From NCBI GenBank assembly GCA_030656145.1, contig JAUSOF010000095.1, positions 62,001-126,000 on the forward strand: DNA of 64,000 nucleotides, read 5' to 3'. Shown here piece by piece: positions 18,576 through 29,100 of this stretch. The DNA comes from Pseudomonas sp. (lineage in GTDB: Bacteria; Pseudomonadota; Gammaproteobacteria; Pseudomonadales; Pseudomonadaceae). Each line of letters begins with the position of its first letter. Position 1 is the first letter of the stretch. Both the position numbers and the translations under genes were made by a program. The notes under the pieces were generated by a model, which worked only from the letters and a program-made list of their open reading frames with translations, ran no database searches and was not told where the DNA came from.

Positions 18576-19788
18576 GCAGGCTCTCCGCGGGTTGAATACT
18601 GATGGCCTGCATGGCCCCGACAAGGGCGACCAACGCAGCGACCACGAGGGCTAGCATCAAGGCCACAAGGCCGTGCCAGACGGTGATATGACAAACAAAG
18701 GTGCCCGTGCTCTGGCTACTGCCAAGCAGCTGGTTGAACAGGTCACTGGCCCCCCAGTACAACGCCAGCCCGCCGATATAGCCGGCAAGGCTGAGCAGCA
18801 CGGCCTGCAGCATCAGGTAGCCGACCACCGCCGCGCTGCTAAATCCGAGCAGCCGCAACAACGCCAGACTGCGCCGCTTGCGGTCGATATTGGCGAGAAA
18901 AGCGCCCACCAGTGACGCGATGCAACCGGTTAACGCGACCATCGCGATCACGCCGAAAATCACCCCGAGAACATGGTTGATCGCCTTGACGCTTTCGATA
19001 TCGGCCAACCGCGTCGCGGTTTCGATGTGCTGGGCATTCAGCCAGCGCTCCAGTGGCGCAACGCTGTCGACATCGCGCGCATACAGCCGTGCGCGCGCAT
19101 AGCGTGGCGCCAGACCGGCGAGCGCTTTGCCGCTGCTCACATTGAGGGCGGGCACCTGATAACCATCGCGAAAATGCTCCAGGCCAAGCAGTAACTGCGG
19201 TGCCACGAAGGCCGCCGCCCGCCCAAACCGGGCGGGGTCGAGGACGGCCAGGACCTGCAGGACCTGCTCGCCGCGCTCGTTGGCACCATCGAGTCGGCGC
19301 AACACGCGCAAGCGCACGCTGTCACCGGGCTTGAGCGCCAGACGCTCGGCCACGCGGGCACTGAGAATCACCTGATTGGCCTGCACAGCGCTGTGCGCCG
19401 TTTCCAGCAACGGATCGCCTTGCTGGGTTGGAATGATCTCCACGCCTTCCATAAAGCGGCGCTGCTCGCCAAGCAGGTCAGCCTGGGTATTCAGCGAGCG
19501 TGGCTGGCCGATGGCAAAGCCGGTTTCAGGCAACAGCTGCAGGCGCGTGAGCCACGCGTCGTCATAATTGCCACTGCTCAGCAGCTTGATTTCGAGGTTG
19601 CGCGGGTCACGCAGCAGCTCGTCCTGCAATTGGCTGACCACGCCATGCTTGAGGCCAAACAACAGCAACAACGGTGCGATCACCGCAACCAGCGACGCGG
19701 CAATGCACAAGGAGACCTTGCGGTCATGCACAAGGTCGTCGAAGGCCAGTTTAGCGAGCAGCGCCAGGTGTCTAATCGATTGCGGCAA
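18565..19788 (-). CDS. ABC transporter permease, FtsX/LolE-like, TagS-like
   Basis: A 407-residue inner-membrane protein with the MacB/FtsX layout: TM1 at about 26-46 (LCIAASLVAVIAPLLLLFGL), a large periplasmic domain of ~220 residues, then three TM helices (HVLGVIFGVIAMVALTGCIA, YLMLQAVLLSLAGYIGG, LVALMLALVVAALVALVG). The usual FtsX motif lies in the second cytoplasmic loop (DRKRRSLALLRLLGFSS). Such permeases move no small solute; they use ATP hydrolysis to drive a periplasmic motion (mechanotransmission) or lipoprotein handling. The likely start is TTG at 19788 with GGAGAG 7 bases upstream, overlapping the ATPase gene by 17 bp. TagS of type VI clusters has about this length and topology. 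Confidence 0.85.
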   Translation of the reverse strand: MPQSIRHLALLAKLAFDDLVHDRKVSLCIAASLVAVIAPLLLLFGLKHGVVSQLQDELLRDPRNLEIKLLSSGNYDDAWLTRLQLLPETGFAIGQPRSLNTQADLLGEQRRFMEGVEIIPTQQGDPLLETAHSAVQANQVILSARVAERLALKPGDSVRLRVLRRLDGANERGEQVLQVLAVLDPARFGRAAAFVAPQLLLGLEHFRDGYQVPALNVSSGKALAGLAPRYARARLYARDVDSVAPLERWLNAQHIETATRLADIESVKAINHVLGVIFGVIAMVALTGCIASLVGAFLANIDRKRRSLALLRLLGFSSAAVVGYLMLQAVLLSLAGYIGGLALYWGASDLFNQLLGSSQSTGTFVCHITVWHGLVALMLALVVAALVALVGAMQAISIQPAESLREL

Positions 19789-20470
19789 AGCGTGTCTCTC
19801 CCTGACGACTGACCGCGCCGAGGCGGGTCAGACCGAATTCCTGCACCAGCGACCAATCATGGGACACCACCAATGCACTCAAGCCCAGCTGTGCAACCAG
19901 GTCCAGCAGCAGCTCAAACAGGCGCCGTGCGCTATGCGGATCGAGTGCCGCCGTTGGTTCGTCGGCCAGCAATACTTGCGGCTCGTGGGCAAGCGCTCGC
20001 ACACAGGCCACCCGCTGACGTTCGCCGATCGACAACGCCTGGGGCAACTTGCCTAGCAATGGTTCCAGGCGCAGCACCTGCACGGCTTTCGCAACCTGCG
20101 CGCTGCGACTGGGCAGGCCCAACATGCGCCGCGGCAAGCTGATGTTGTCGCGCACGCTGAGAAACGGCAGCAAGCCACCGCTTTGCAGCACGAACCCCAA
20201 ATGGCGGGAACGCACAGCCGCCAGGGCCGCCTGATCATTGGCGTCGAGCAGCCGGCGAATGTCCAGGCGCTCACGGCCGAGCTGGTAATGCGTCAGCTCT
20301 TGTGGCGCCAGCAGCAGCCCGATCGCTTCAAGCAGAGTGCTCTTGCCACAGCCGCTTTCACCGGTGACCGCGCGGATTTCACCACGGCCCAGTTGCAGGT
20401 TGGGCAACCGCACACAGTGACGCTGCGCCCCACTGCCACGCGCCACCATCAACCCCTGAATATCGAGCAT
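19772..20470 (-). CDS. ABC transporter ATP-binding protein, LolD/MacB type, TagT-like
   Basis: A 232-residue cytoplasmic ATPase with all key motifs: Walker A GESGCGKST (37-45), Q-loop FVLQSGGLLPFLSV, signature LSIGERQRVA (in place of LSGGQ), Walker B VLLADEPTAALD and the H-loop VVSHD. It belongs to the LolD/MacB class that works with FtsX-fold permeases and is translationally coupled to one here. It begins only 2 bp after the stop of the vWA gene. The order ATPase, permease, SUMF1 protein, lipoprotein is that of tagT-tagS-tagR-tagQ in Pseudomonas type VI clusters as I recall it. The alternative is a dedicated lipoprotein-release pump for the two lipoproteins encoded downstream. Confidence 0.9.
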   Translation of the reverse strand: MLDIQGLMVARGSGAQRHCVRLPNLQLGRGEIRAVTGESGCGKSTLLEAIGLLLAPQELTHYQLGRERLDIRRLLDANDQAALAAVRSRHLGFVLQSGGLLPFLSVRDNISLPRRMLGLPSRSAQVAKAVQVLRLEPLLGKLPQALSIGERQRVACVRALAHEPQVLLADEPTAALDPHSARRLFELLLDLVAQLGLSALVVSHDWSLVQEFGLTRLGAVSRQGETRFAAID

Positions 20471-20472
20471 CG

Positions 20473-22443
20473 CTAAGGCATCATCTCAAGGGGCACGGGA
20501 TAGACGTTATCGCGAGCATCACTGTCCTTGGCCAACGCCACCCAACGGTCAACGTCGGCGTTGTAGCGCTGGTAGTGGCGCAGCTTGGTGCTCAAGGTGC
20601 GAATGAATTTTTCCTGAGACAGGCCATCCCAGCTTTTCCAGGTTTCTTCATCCAGGTTGAGCACTTCGCTCTGATACGGCAGGTCTTCCAGGTACTCACC
20701 CAGGACGCCCAGCTCAGCGAGCCGCGTGTTATCGCTCTGCTTCAACTGGTTCGGGTCAGCGCCCATGGTGGCGGCCACCGAGCGCAAGCGCTGGAACATC
20801 TCGCTGGGCGAGATCAAACCTTCGTTGGCGGCATCGAGGATCTGTTTGAGTACATCGCTGAGGTCGCTCAACTGCGACTTGGTCAACAATACCCGCACGT
20901 CGGTGGTCGGCAGATTCTGCTTGATCAGGTCACGGTCGCTGATCCATGCCTGAAAAACCGGAGGCGCCTGGCTGCCGGTCTTTTGCCCAAGGTAGGCCAG
21001 CTGCATGGCATGACCAATGAGCGCGGCATCATCGAGCATTTGCTGCTCGGCTGGGTCCTGCTTGGCGTTGAGCGCACTGCCAATCGCATCGTCACCCATG
21101 TATGCAGACTTGACCTGCGTGGTGATGGCGCTGGCCAAGGCATCCACTTTGCGGCCATAGGCGTCGAGGTCGCCCGCATTTACCGGATAGTAGAGCGAGG
21201 TGTTGGTCCCGGGATACGTCGACAGCGCCTGATACTGCGCCTCGGCCGTAGCATGGTTTTTAAGCCCTGCCGCGGTCTTCAGGTGCAAGGTGTAGATCGC
21301 CACCCCCGGGTTGCTCGCCTCGATTCTTACCTGCTCGGCGCCAAGACCGGTATGCGACAGCGAACTGTCACCGTCAATTGCACCCGCGTCGGTAATCAGC
21401 ACCACATAGCGCGCGCCGAACTGGCTCCAGTCGACCTGGTCAATCGCATGCATCACCCCGGCATAGGCATCCTCATCGAAGCTGCTGCTGGAAACCTTGG
21501 CTTGCTGGAGGTCGGCAACCTTGTCGAGAAAGTCGGCACCGTCTTTCACCGTATTCGGGTCTGCATACATCTTGCTGACGTACTCGAGGCCCGCCACCGC
21601 CTTGGTGCTGGAGCGGAAAGCCACCAGGCCGAACTTGACCTGTTTACCGAGGTTTTCCACCTCGATTTGTGCATACACCTTGCGAATGGCCTCGCGGGTG
21701 CGCTCGATATAGGGGTCCATGGAAATGGTCGAGTCGATGACAAACACCACCGCGGCGCTGAACTCTTTCAACTGACTGGCAGACTGCACGGCACTGCTGC
21801 CCGCGCCGGCTGCAGCGGTCGAAGCCGTCGCGTCCGCCTTGCTGACCGAGGCGACATTGAGGATTCGCGCGCGAAAGCCTTCTTCGGTCATCACCTCTTC
21901 ACCGCTGAGCACCGGCAGCAGGTAAAACTGCTTGTGCATATCGACAAAGAACTCTGGCTCCTGAGCCAGTACCCCAGGGGCCTGGACGCCTTGCTTGAGC
22001 TTGGCCCGCAGCGGAGCAACCTGACTGACCGGGTCTGGCGCATCGAGAATACTTTCCAGGGTCGTGCGTTCTTTGAAAAACAGCAGGCGGTCGCGGTTTG
22101 CCGGGTTGGTGAAGGCCAGGGTCAGTTGCATTTTCCAGTCGACGGTACAGCTCGCGGCCAACCAGCCGATGCTTTTACCGTAGCTGTCAGGACCAACCCT
22201 GAGCCATTCTGAACTGCCGGCCTCGGCTCGCTCGTACACATAAAAACGACTGAATGCCGGTTGTGTAACACCACCTGCTGCACCAGCAGCGCTGACCAGT
22301 TGGCAGTTGGGCGTGGTTAGCACCCGCTGGAACAGGGTCTGCTTGCCATCTTGCAGCAAGGGTTTGTCTGCAGCCTGCAGCAGGGGGCTAATGCACAATG
22401 CCAACGCCGCGGCGACTGACCAAGAGTGACGACGCATGCTCAC
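20473..22443 (-). CDS. Exported von Willebrand factor A domain protein of srf operon
   Basis: A 656-residue protein with a Sec signal peptide ending LLQA-AD (~24). Residues ~30-130 form a domain with two Cys and aromatic residues. The vWA domain begins near 229 with AAVVFVIDSTISMDPYI; the adhesion-site motif is D237-S-T239-I-S241, with Thr in place of the usual Ser. The second loop is VVLITDAGAIDGDSSL. A C-terminal helical region of ~250 residues follows. The start is GTG at 22443, 8 bases after AGGAG, overlapping the preceding stop (GTGA). It resembles periplasmic vWA proteins found next to SrfABC genes, but no enzyme domain is seen. It probably recognises a protein partner on the periplasmic side. 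Confidence 0.8.
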   Translation of the reverse strand: MSMRRHSWSVAAALALCISPLLQAADKPLLQDGKQTLFQRVLTTPNCQLVSAAGAAGGVTQPAFSRFYVYERAEAGSSEWLRVGPDSYGKSIGWLAASCTVDWKMQLTLAFTNPANRDRLLFFKERTTLESILDAPDPVSQVAPLRAKLKQGVQAPGVLAQEPEFFVDMHKQFYLLPVLSGEEVMTEEGFRARILNVASVSKADATASTAAAGAGSSAVQSASQLKEFSAAVVFVIDSTISMDPYIERTREAIRKVYAQIEVENLGKQVKFGLVAFRSSTKAVAGLEYVSKMYADPNTVKDGADFLDKVADLQQAKVSSSSFDEDAYAGVMHAIDQVDWSQFGARYVVLITDAGAIDGDSSLSHTGLGAEQVRIEASNPGVAIYTLHLKTAAGLKNHATAEAQYQALSTYPGTNTSLYYPVNAGDLDAYGRKVDALASAITTQVKSAYMGDDAIGSALNAKQDPAEQQMLDDAALIGHAMQLAYLGQKTGSQAPPVFQAWISDRDLIKQNLPTTDVRVLLTKSQLSDLSDVLKQILDAANEGLISPSEMFQRLRSVAATMGADPNQLKQSDNTRLAELGVLGEYLEDLPYQSEVLNLDEETWKSWDGLSQEKFIRTLSTKLRHYQRYNADVDRWVALAKDSDARDNVYPVPLEMMP

Positions 22444-23483
22444 GGCTGCAGCTCCTCGAGACGTTGTTGTGCTTCGAGATTGTCAGGCTCGACACTGAGA
22501 ATGGTTTCGTACCAGTAGGCTGCCGTGGCGTTGTCCGGCTCGGCAAAGCAGGCGCTGGCCTGATGGTACTTAGGGTCATATTCATGGGCGTAGGCCAGCG
22601 CCACCTTGGTGTCACCGGCCTGGGAGCGATTGGCGTACAGGCGCTGGGCGATACCGCAATGTTGGCCGGCCTTGGCGCTGTTGATCACGCTGAGCAATTG
22701 ATCACTGTCGGGGGCTGCTTTCACGCAACCCTGGACGAACTGCAACTCGGCCTGAGTACCCATGTTTTCCACTGCACAGGGCGCAGCAGCCAACGGCTCG
22801 GCACTGACTGTTGCCGGCACGCTGAGCGGCGCGGCGGCAGCGGGCAATTCGGCTGCCGGCTTGAGCAAGAACCACAGACCGAGAGCAACAGCCAACAGCA
22901 AGCCAAGCAACGCCAGCACCCACAGCAAGGGACTACGCTTGACCGGCGGCGTAGTTATTGCCTGTGGTTCGGGTTCGCTGGCCGCCAGGCTGTCATCCGC
23001 CGTGCTCGGCAGGTCAAATACCAGCTCAAATTCCGGCAGCGCCACGGCTTCTGGTTCGGCAGGCGGTGCAACGGGCGTGAGTTTGGTCGATGCCGTGCTC
23101 GGCGCATAATCGCCGTCACCGGCGAGCGAGGAGATCAGCCCTGGGGCCAAACGCATGGGGTTTTCATCTTCACTGCGGCCGTCCTGGGTGCGCAACTTGA
23201 AATTGAAAATCTCGTTGGCAGAACACAGCAACAATGGGTCGACGATCTCGGCGCCGACTGCGGTGCTCATGGCTTCGTCATCGGCGCCGGGAGCGAACGT
23301 ATCCACCCGGAACCAGCACGGGTTGCTGCTCCACGCCTGGCCGTGCTGAAGATAATGGCTGTCCTGATTGCGCTGAATAGCAAACTCCAGCTGCTCGGTC
23401 TGCTCCTCCCAGCCGCGCACATTAAGGATGGCGCGCCCAGGCAAGGAGGGTTCCAGGGCAAGTAACTTGGCATTGATGGACAT
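22440..23483 (-). CDS. Single-pass membrane protein of srf operon, function unknown
   Basis: A 347-residue protein with three parts. Residues 1-~115 form a soluble domain (ILNVRGWEEQTEQLEFAI, FNFKLRTQDGR), a Pro/Glu-rich linker runs from 130 to 180, and one TM helix lies at 185-208 (PLLWVLALLGLLLAVALGLW). The ~140-residue C-terminal part has Cys and short helical repeats ending in YWYETILSVEPDNLEAQQRL, which looks like a TPR or Sel1-type repeat. With an N-in topology the repeats would be periplasmic. The overall layout is like that of SrfA: cytoplasmic domain, Pro-rich linker, one TM, periplasmic tail. It lies 3 bp after srfC and overlaps the vWA gene by GTGA, so it is part of one transcript. 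I do not recognise a named family. Confidence 0.72.
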   Translation of the reverse strand: MSINAKLLALEPSLPGRAILNVRGWEEQTEQLEFAIQRNQDSHYLQHGQAWSSNPCWFRVDTFAPGADDEAMSTAVGAEIVDPLLLCSANEIFNFKLRTQDGRSEDENPMRLAPGLISSLAGDGDYAPSTASTKLTPVAPPAEPEAVALPEFELVFDLPSTADDSLAASEPEPQAITTPPVKRSPLLWVLALLGLLLAVALGLWFLLKPAAELPAAAAPLSVPATVSAEPLAAAPCAVENMGTQAELQFVQGCVKAAPDSDQLLSVINSAKAGQHCGIAQRLYANRSQAGDTKVALAYAHEYDPKYHQASACFAEPDNATAAYWYETILSVEPDNLEAQQRLEELQP

Positions 23484-23486
23484 GAC

Positions 23487-26162
23487 TTATCTCGCTTGAA
23501 AAACCCGGATGACCTGACCCAGCGCGGCGTTTTGCTCTGGGGTAATGTCGCGACCTTCGCTGTGCCCGGCATTGGCCTGGGTATGCAGGGCCACACCGGA
23601 AATCCAGTCGTTGGCAAACACGGCGGTTTGGTCCGTGGCCTGCGCTGGCAGTTGCGGCAATTGTTGGGTGATGACGTCACGGTAGAAGGCAAACAAGGCG
23701 TCCTTGTTGCCGAGCAACCCCTTGGGGCGCTTTTCCGGTGGCTGGTACATGTGACCGAACCAGGCGACGAAGTCGTTGAGCACCAATTGCGTGGTGAGTA
23801 CTTGCCGCTGCACCAGGTTGTCTCGGCGCACGCCGCTTTGCGCGCGCTTGAGCAATGCCTGGCTCAGCTGCTCGGGCAGGCCCAGGCGGTAAGCCGTGGT
23901 GACCAACTCATCAACCAGCGCATCGATCACATCACGCGGCAAACCCAGCAGCTTGAGCAGGCCCTGGCGGTCGCCCAACTCACGCAGGTGGCCAACCCAG
24001 GCCTGGAACGCCGCCTTGGCGAAACGATGTTCATGGCTTTGTTGTTCAGGCGCAGCCACGGCTGTCGGCTTGGCGACACTGCCAGAGAAGATATCGAAGC
24101 CGTCGTCTTCATCGTGGCTGTCGGCCTGGGCCGCCTGGCCACTCTGCACGGCAGATTCAAAGGCACCACTGAGGTAGAGGTCACGCAGATGCTCATCCGG
24201 CAGCGCCATGTAGTGCAGTAGCTCGCCGAGCTCTTTCATGCGCTTGACCAGCGGGCGCACAATTTTGTTGGCCTGAGCCTGCTTGATGGCCAACGCTCCC
24301 TCGCCATCCAGCTGGAAGTAACTGTTGAGGTAACCCTGCACCTCCTTCGGTCGACCGTGCAGCTGATCGGCGATACGGCGCAGCTTGAATTCCAGGCACG
24401 CCAGTGCCGTAAAGCTGTCACTAAAACGGCTGATACCGCCGTCATTCAGCTCAAGCATGGCCTTCCAGGCTTGCGCCGGGTGGGCAACATGGCGGTTGAC
24501 CAGCTCACTCTTGCTGAAGGTTTCCCCCAGTTGTTCGAGCATCGGCTTGGTCGTTGCCGTGAAGGACTCTTCCTGGCCCGCTGCACTGAGCGTGATAAAG
24601 GAGGTGTCCAGGCGCGGCTTGCGCACCAGGTAGGTGTTATTGAAGGGCGCATTGCCCCACTGCTTCATCCACTTCTGGCTGCCAAATCGCTCGACGATGG
24701 TCAGCTTGAGCATGTTGTCGCAGGACTCGGGGAAGAGCGCGGGGTCTCGCATGTTCAATGCGCTGCTAATCCAGCCATCGCACATGGTCAGCGCCCAGAT
24801 CAGGCCGCTGGCATGACCCTGACGCTCTTCGGCTTCCTCGCCTTGGGTCTTGTTGATCCAGCGCTCAAGCACCGGCGCCACGCTGACCACTTCACTTTGT
24901 TTGAAGGAGCTGGTGCAGACTACCAACGCGTTCATTTCCTGCTCATCGGTGTAGCGCTCGAACAGATAGGCAACCTTGCCACGCAGCAACAACTTGCCGA
25001 TCGGATCAATGATGCTGCCATCACTGGCCACTTCTTCGGCCTCGGAAATCTTCGCCAGCTTGCTGCGCGAGCGATAGCCGGGGAAGTCGAGCAGATCGAC
25101 ATCATTGACGATCGGATTGCCCGGCTCGTTGACCAGACGGAAGATCAGCTCGGTGGTCAGTGCCGCCAGTTGCGCGCTGGGCAGCAACACCGGCGCCTTG
25201 AGTTCGCCGGCAACCAATGGCCGCACTTCCAGGCTGCTGTCTTGGGCGCTACTGCCCAGACGACTGAGGATATCGACGTTCATGATGCTGTTGCTTTGCA
25301 CGAAGCGCTCGCCGTCGCTGCGTACCAGGGCACTGAGCGGGGCGAAGACGGTGCTCGGCAGGCCCAGCGCGTGTAACGCCTGCGCCAGACGCACATAGGT
25401 TTGTGTCAGCGTGGGTTCTTCACCCCACAGCACCGAGAACAGCTCGGCGCGCTCTGCCACGCTGAGATAAGGCGCGACCTTGAGCACCCGCGGCCAATAC
25501 ACCGGCTTGAGCTTTTCATCCGCCTTCAACGAAATAATCGCCAGGTAATCGCACAGTGCGACCACGTCATCACTGTTGACACCCGGTACCGGCCGCCCCG
25601 ACTCGCGTCCATCAAAGCGGTGCAACAATGCCTGGATGCGCTCGCTGCTGAGGGCGTAATCGACACGCTCCTGATCGAAGTCGCCAAACCAGATATTGGC
25701 CAGGATCTTGGCCAGTTCAATTTCCTGGAACAGGCGCAACTCAACCGGATAAGCAGCATCCGGGCTGGGCTGGGCACGCCGACTGAAGCGAGTAACCAGG
25801 CCGGTGGCCTCCTTACCACCACCGACCGGATTGACGTGCTTGATGAACTCCAACCGTTGATTGCCGAAATCGGTTTCCAGATTGCCTGCGCTGTCAGCCG
25901 CCAAGGCCGAAATCAGGTAACTCTTGCCCGCCTGGGACAACCCGAAAAAGCCGATGCACATTGGCGTGCCCGAGGCCCGGCCAAGGCTTTTGGCCAGGTT
26001 GCGCGTGCGGTGCAATTCGAAATTGAAACTGTCGGCTTCGGCATCCAGGCGCTTGGCATTGCCACGCACGCCCTCGACCCACTGCAATGCTTTGCCAGCA
26101 CCGTCATAGACCGCCTGCCAGGCGTTAATCAGTTCGCGTTGTTCAGAGGTGTGATTGCTCAT
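23487..26162 (-). CDS. srfC: SrfC-type putative virulence factor, P-loop GTPase-like
   Basis: An 891-residue cytoplasmic protein of the SrfC family (SrfABC, first named as SsrB-regulated factors in Salmonella). An N-terminal helix region precedes a P-loop, GLSQAGKS (74-81). A G2-like Thr may lie in GGKEATGLVTR, and a G3-type DFPG sits at 359-362 after a hydrophobic strand (VDLLDFPGY). This is the pattern of large dynamin-like or septin-like GTPases, though nucleotide preference cannot be read from sequence. The C-terminal half is helical. It is longer than the ~700 residues I recall for the Salmonella protein. It overlaps srfB by ATGA. The biochemical role of the family is not settled; here it is an inferred cytoplasmic motor or switch. 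Confidence 0.85.
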   Translation of the reverse strand: MSNHTSEQRELINAWQAVYDGAGKALQWVEGVRGNAKRLDAEADSFNFELHRTRNLAKSLGRASGTPMCIGFFGLSQAGKSYLISALAADSAGNLETDFGNQRLEFIKHVNPVGGGKEATGLVTRFSRRAQPSPDAAYPVELRLFQEIELAKILANIWFGDFDQERVDYALSSERIQALLHRFDGRESGRPVPGVNSDDVVALCDYLAIISLKADEKLKPVYWPRVLKVAPYLSVAERAELFSVLWGEEPTLTQTYVRLAQALHALGLPSTVFAPLSALVRSDGERFVQSNSIMNVDILSRLGSSAQDSSLEVRPLVAGELKAPVLLPSAQLAALTTELIFRLVNEPGNPIVNDVDLLDFPGYRSRSKLAKISEAEEVASDGSIIDPIGKLLLRGKVAYLFERYTDEQEMNALVVCTSSFKQSEVVSVAPVLERWINKTQGEEAEERQGHASGLIWALTMCDGWISSALNMRDPALFPESCDNMLKLTIVERFGSQKWMKQWGNAPFNNTYLVRKPRLDTSFITLSAAGQEESFTATTKPMLEQLGETFSKSELVNRHVAHPAQAWKAMLELNDGGISRFSDSFTALACLEFKLRRIADQLHGRPKEVQGYLNSYFQLDGEGALAIKQAQANKIVRPLVKRMKELGELLHYMALPDEHLRDLYLSGAFESAVQSGQAAQADSHDEDDGFDIFSGSVAKPTAVAAPEQQSHEHRFAKAAFQAWVGHLRELGDRQGLLKLLGLPRDVIDALVDELVTTAYRLGLPEQLSQALLKRAQSGVRRDNLVQRQVLTTQLVLNDFVAWFGHMYQPPEKRPKGLLGNKDALFAFYRDVITQQLPQLPAQATDQTAVFANDWISGVALHTQANAGHSEGRDITPEQNAALGQVIRVFQAR

Positions 26163-29100
26163 TTCGGATTCACGTTCCCGCTGTCGAGCCAGTAGTCGGA
26201 AGCACCATCGTCAGCGCTGGACATGGTGTAGAGCTGGAGCTTCACATCTTTTTTCGGGTCGAAGGTGTCTCCGCCTTCGATGTTGGATTCGATGTTGTCG
26301 TCGATTTCCAGCAGGTCACTGATGATCTCGGCATCGCTGCGCTCGGCATCTGCGGCTTTGACCTTGAAGCGCAACAACAGGTAGGGGTTGAGCCCGTCCG
26401 AGGTCTTTTTGCCGCTGAGCTTGGCTTTACCTTTGTCGGTGAGCTGGATCAGGTACAGCGGCGAAGCCACCCAGCGCTCTGCGCAAAGCTGTCGGTAACC
26501 AAGACGCAAACGGCCCTGGACGGGCAACTGCGGCCCATCGATAGCATCGTCGTGGAGTACCAGGCGGCCGTTATCGGTGGTGACATCGCGGTACAGCACA
26601 TCGCTGTCAGTGATCAGGTTATTGGTGTCGAGCGTGCCGATATGGCGCATGGTCGAGTAGGGCTTGAGCCGGCTGACCCCGAAGTAGAAATTGGAGATAT
26701 TGCGCTGCTCGCTGAGCAGACACAGCATCGCGCCAACGGCGGCGGTGCTTTTCGGGTCATCGATCTGACCGTTCTTGTGGAACGGATACCAGCCACCCGT
26801 GCGGTAGCCCTGCATCGGGATGATGCGCCCCGGGGGCAACGGCAGGTTCTTGCGGATATGCGCCTGCACACCCGCCAAACGCGAAGGTCGGCCAGTCAAT
26901 AACAGGGCGTCGCAGGGGTACTGGAAGATCACCTCGCAGAGGGCATCGAGAATCTTCGTCAGGTTGATCTGATCGTTGAGAAATGCGCCATGGATAGCAC
27001 TCAGATCAAGCTGGATTTCCACCTGCTGCAGGTTGAAATCCGCGCTGCCGCCGTCGGCCCGGCGCACGGCGCTGGCCACGTAATTGCGTACACCCTCGCT
27101 GACGGCGTCAGCGCCCAGCAGCTCGGCATAGGTATGGGTGCTGATGTCGCTCGGTTGCTCGGGGTTGTACTGCTCGTAGGCCTTGAGTAACGCCAGCCCA
27201 AGCGGGGTAAAGACCTGCAGGTTGAGTTGCTGGCGCAGCACGGCCTCTTGGGCGGTGACGGTCTCCTTGCCGCTGAGTTTGGACAACAGCGAATCGGGGG
27301 CCTTCACTCCCACGCCGCGCAAGGCACGGGTAAAGCTCGGCAGGACAAAGCGCTGAATGATGTCCAGCAGAATGTCATCACCGGCGACCTTGAAGCTGTC
27401 GCGAAAGCGCTGCTCGGGGATGATCGATACGTTGCTGCCCGCGCTGTTTTCCGTACCTCGCTCAATCCGGTAGTCAGTAATGACCAAATCCGTCGTGCCA
27501 CCGCCGATGTCGATACTGGCCAGCGTGATGCGCTCGCGATCCTTCTTGTCAGGCCGGGCCAAGCTGTCAAAAAACTCCTCGGGGTGACCCGCGAAATTTT
27601 CCCGCACCTCGGTATACAGGTAGACCAATTGGCCGCAGGAAGCTTCGTCCCACTCCACCTTGATCTTGGGCAACGGGATACGCGGCAGCGGAACCCCGCT
27701 GTTGCTCTTGTTCGACTTGCTCGGGTCCAGGTCACCCTCATGCCAGCCCATACACTTCCAAACCAACGCAATGGCTTGCAGCATGCGGTCGTTGAGAATG
27801 CTGCGCTCAGCCTGCGTCATGCCTGGCGGCACGGTCAGGGTGATGCTCGACAATTGCCGCGGGCGGTCCGTGTGACCCTGACGCGTACGCTGGGCAGGGC
27901 TGTTGATCTGCGACAACGCCTGGGTCAGCACCTCGGCGAGCATGAAGGTCATCAGCGAGCTGCGCGAGTACTGTGGCGAAAACGCAGGCAAACGGTCATC
28001 TTCGTTTTTCAGCTTGTAAAACGCCTGCCCCAGCTTGGTGATCTTGTGTGAAAAGGGGGCCGCTGTCGCCTTGGGCTCCTGGCTGGTTTTCAGGTGCGAG
28101 CAGTTGAATCGCCAGCCATGGGTGTAACCCTCTTCATCCCACAAATAACGCTTCGGACTGGACAACCCGGTCGACCCTTCAGTGCCGCGACGCTGGCCGG
28201 CAAGGCGCGCCGCCTCACTGCCGACACGGGCAATGGTCGGCCACTGGAACGCATCATGACGACCGCTCTGGCCAGAGAAATTTTCTTTGCCGAACGCCGC
28301 CTGGGTGAATTCGATCCGGCTTTCAAATGGGTGGCTGTAGACCTGCTCGGGGCGACTCAGGTCGCGCAGCTGCAGGGCGTAATTGGCGCTCATGCCATCG
28401 CCCGCCTGGCCGTGATTTTCGATCAGGATGCCGCAGGTGCGCGAGTTGCCAACATCGAGAACCAGGTCAACCGTGATGGGCGGATCAATCGAATCGACGC
28501 CGTTGGCACCTAGCTTGATTTGTGGAATATCGACCTTGGCCGGCTCGCTGCTGCGCTGCTCCGGTATCGGCTTGGCCAGCAGGCTGAGCAGATTCAGGTA
28601 ATGCGCAATGTGCTTCTGCTCGGCAATGTCTTCGTTATTACTTTCCTCGGTGCGGTGCTTGTTGGCCTCAAGGTAGATTTCCTTGAGCCACTCCTGCACC
28701 CACTTGTGGTCCATGAACCAGCGGGTCTGCTTGGCATTGCAGGCCAGGCGAAAAAACGCACCGGCATTGACATCTTCGCGGGTCGGCGCCAGGTACTGCA
28801 TACCATTGCTGACACGCATGACGCGGGTATCAAACGCCACGGTGAGGCGATGGGTGTGGCCGTCTATATCCGGCTCATCGAGCTGCACCATGCGCATCCG
28901 CGCCCAGTTACTCGGGCCTTCGTCATAGCGCTCAGGGTGCATAAACCGGAAGAACGGCACAGGCAGCCACAGGCCGTTAAGCAGCTCAAGGCTGCTCTGC
29001 ATGCTGACACGAAGGTCCTCATCGGTTTCACTGATCAGGCGCTCCTGCTGCTGCGCCTTGTCCAGGCTTTCACCGCTTTTGCCTTCGGTGCTGATCGGCC

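Noticed and set aside
20575..22212. Long plus-strand open frame opposite the exported vWA gene
   Set aside because: The minus-strand gene has a signal peptide, vWA motifs, a ribosome-binding site and coupling to neighbours; the plus-strand frame has none.
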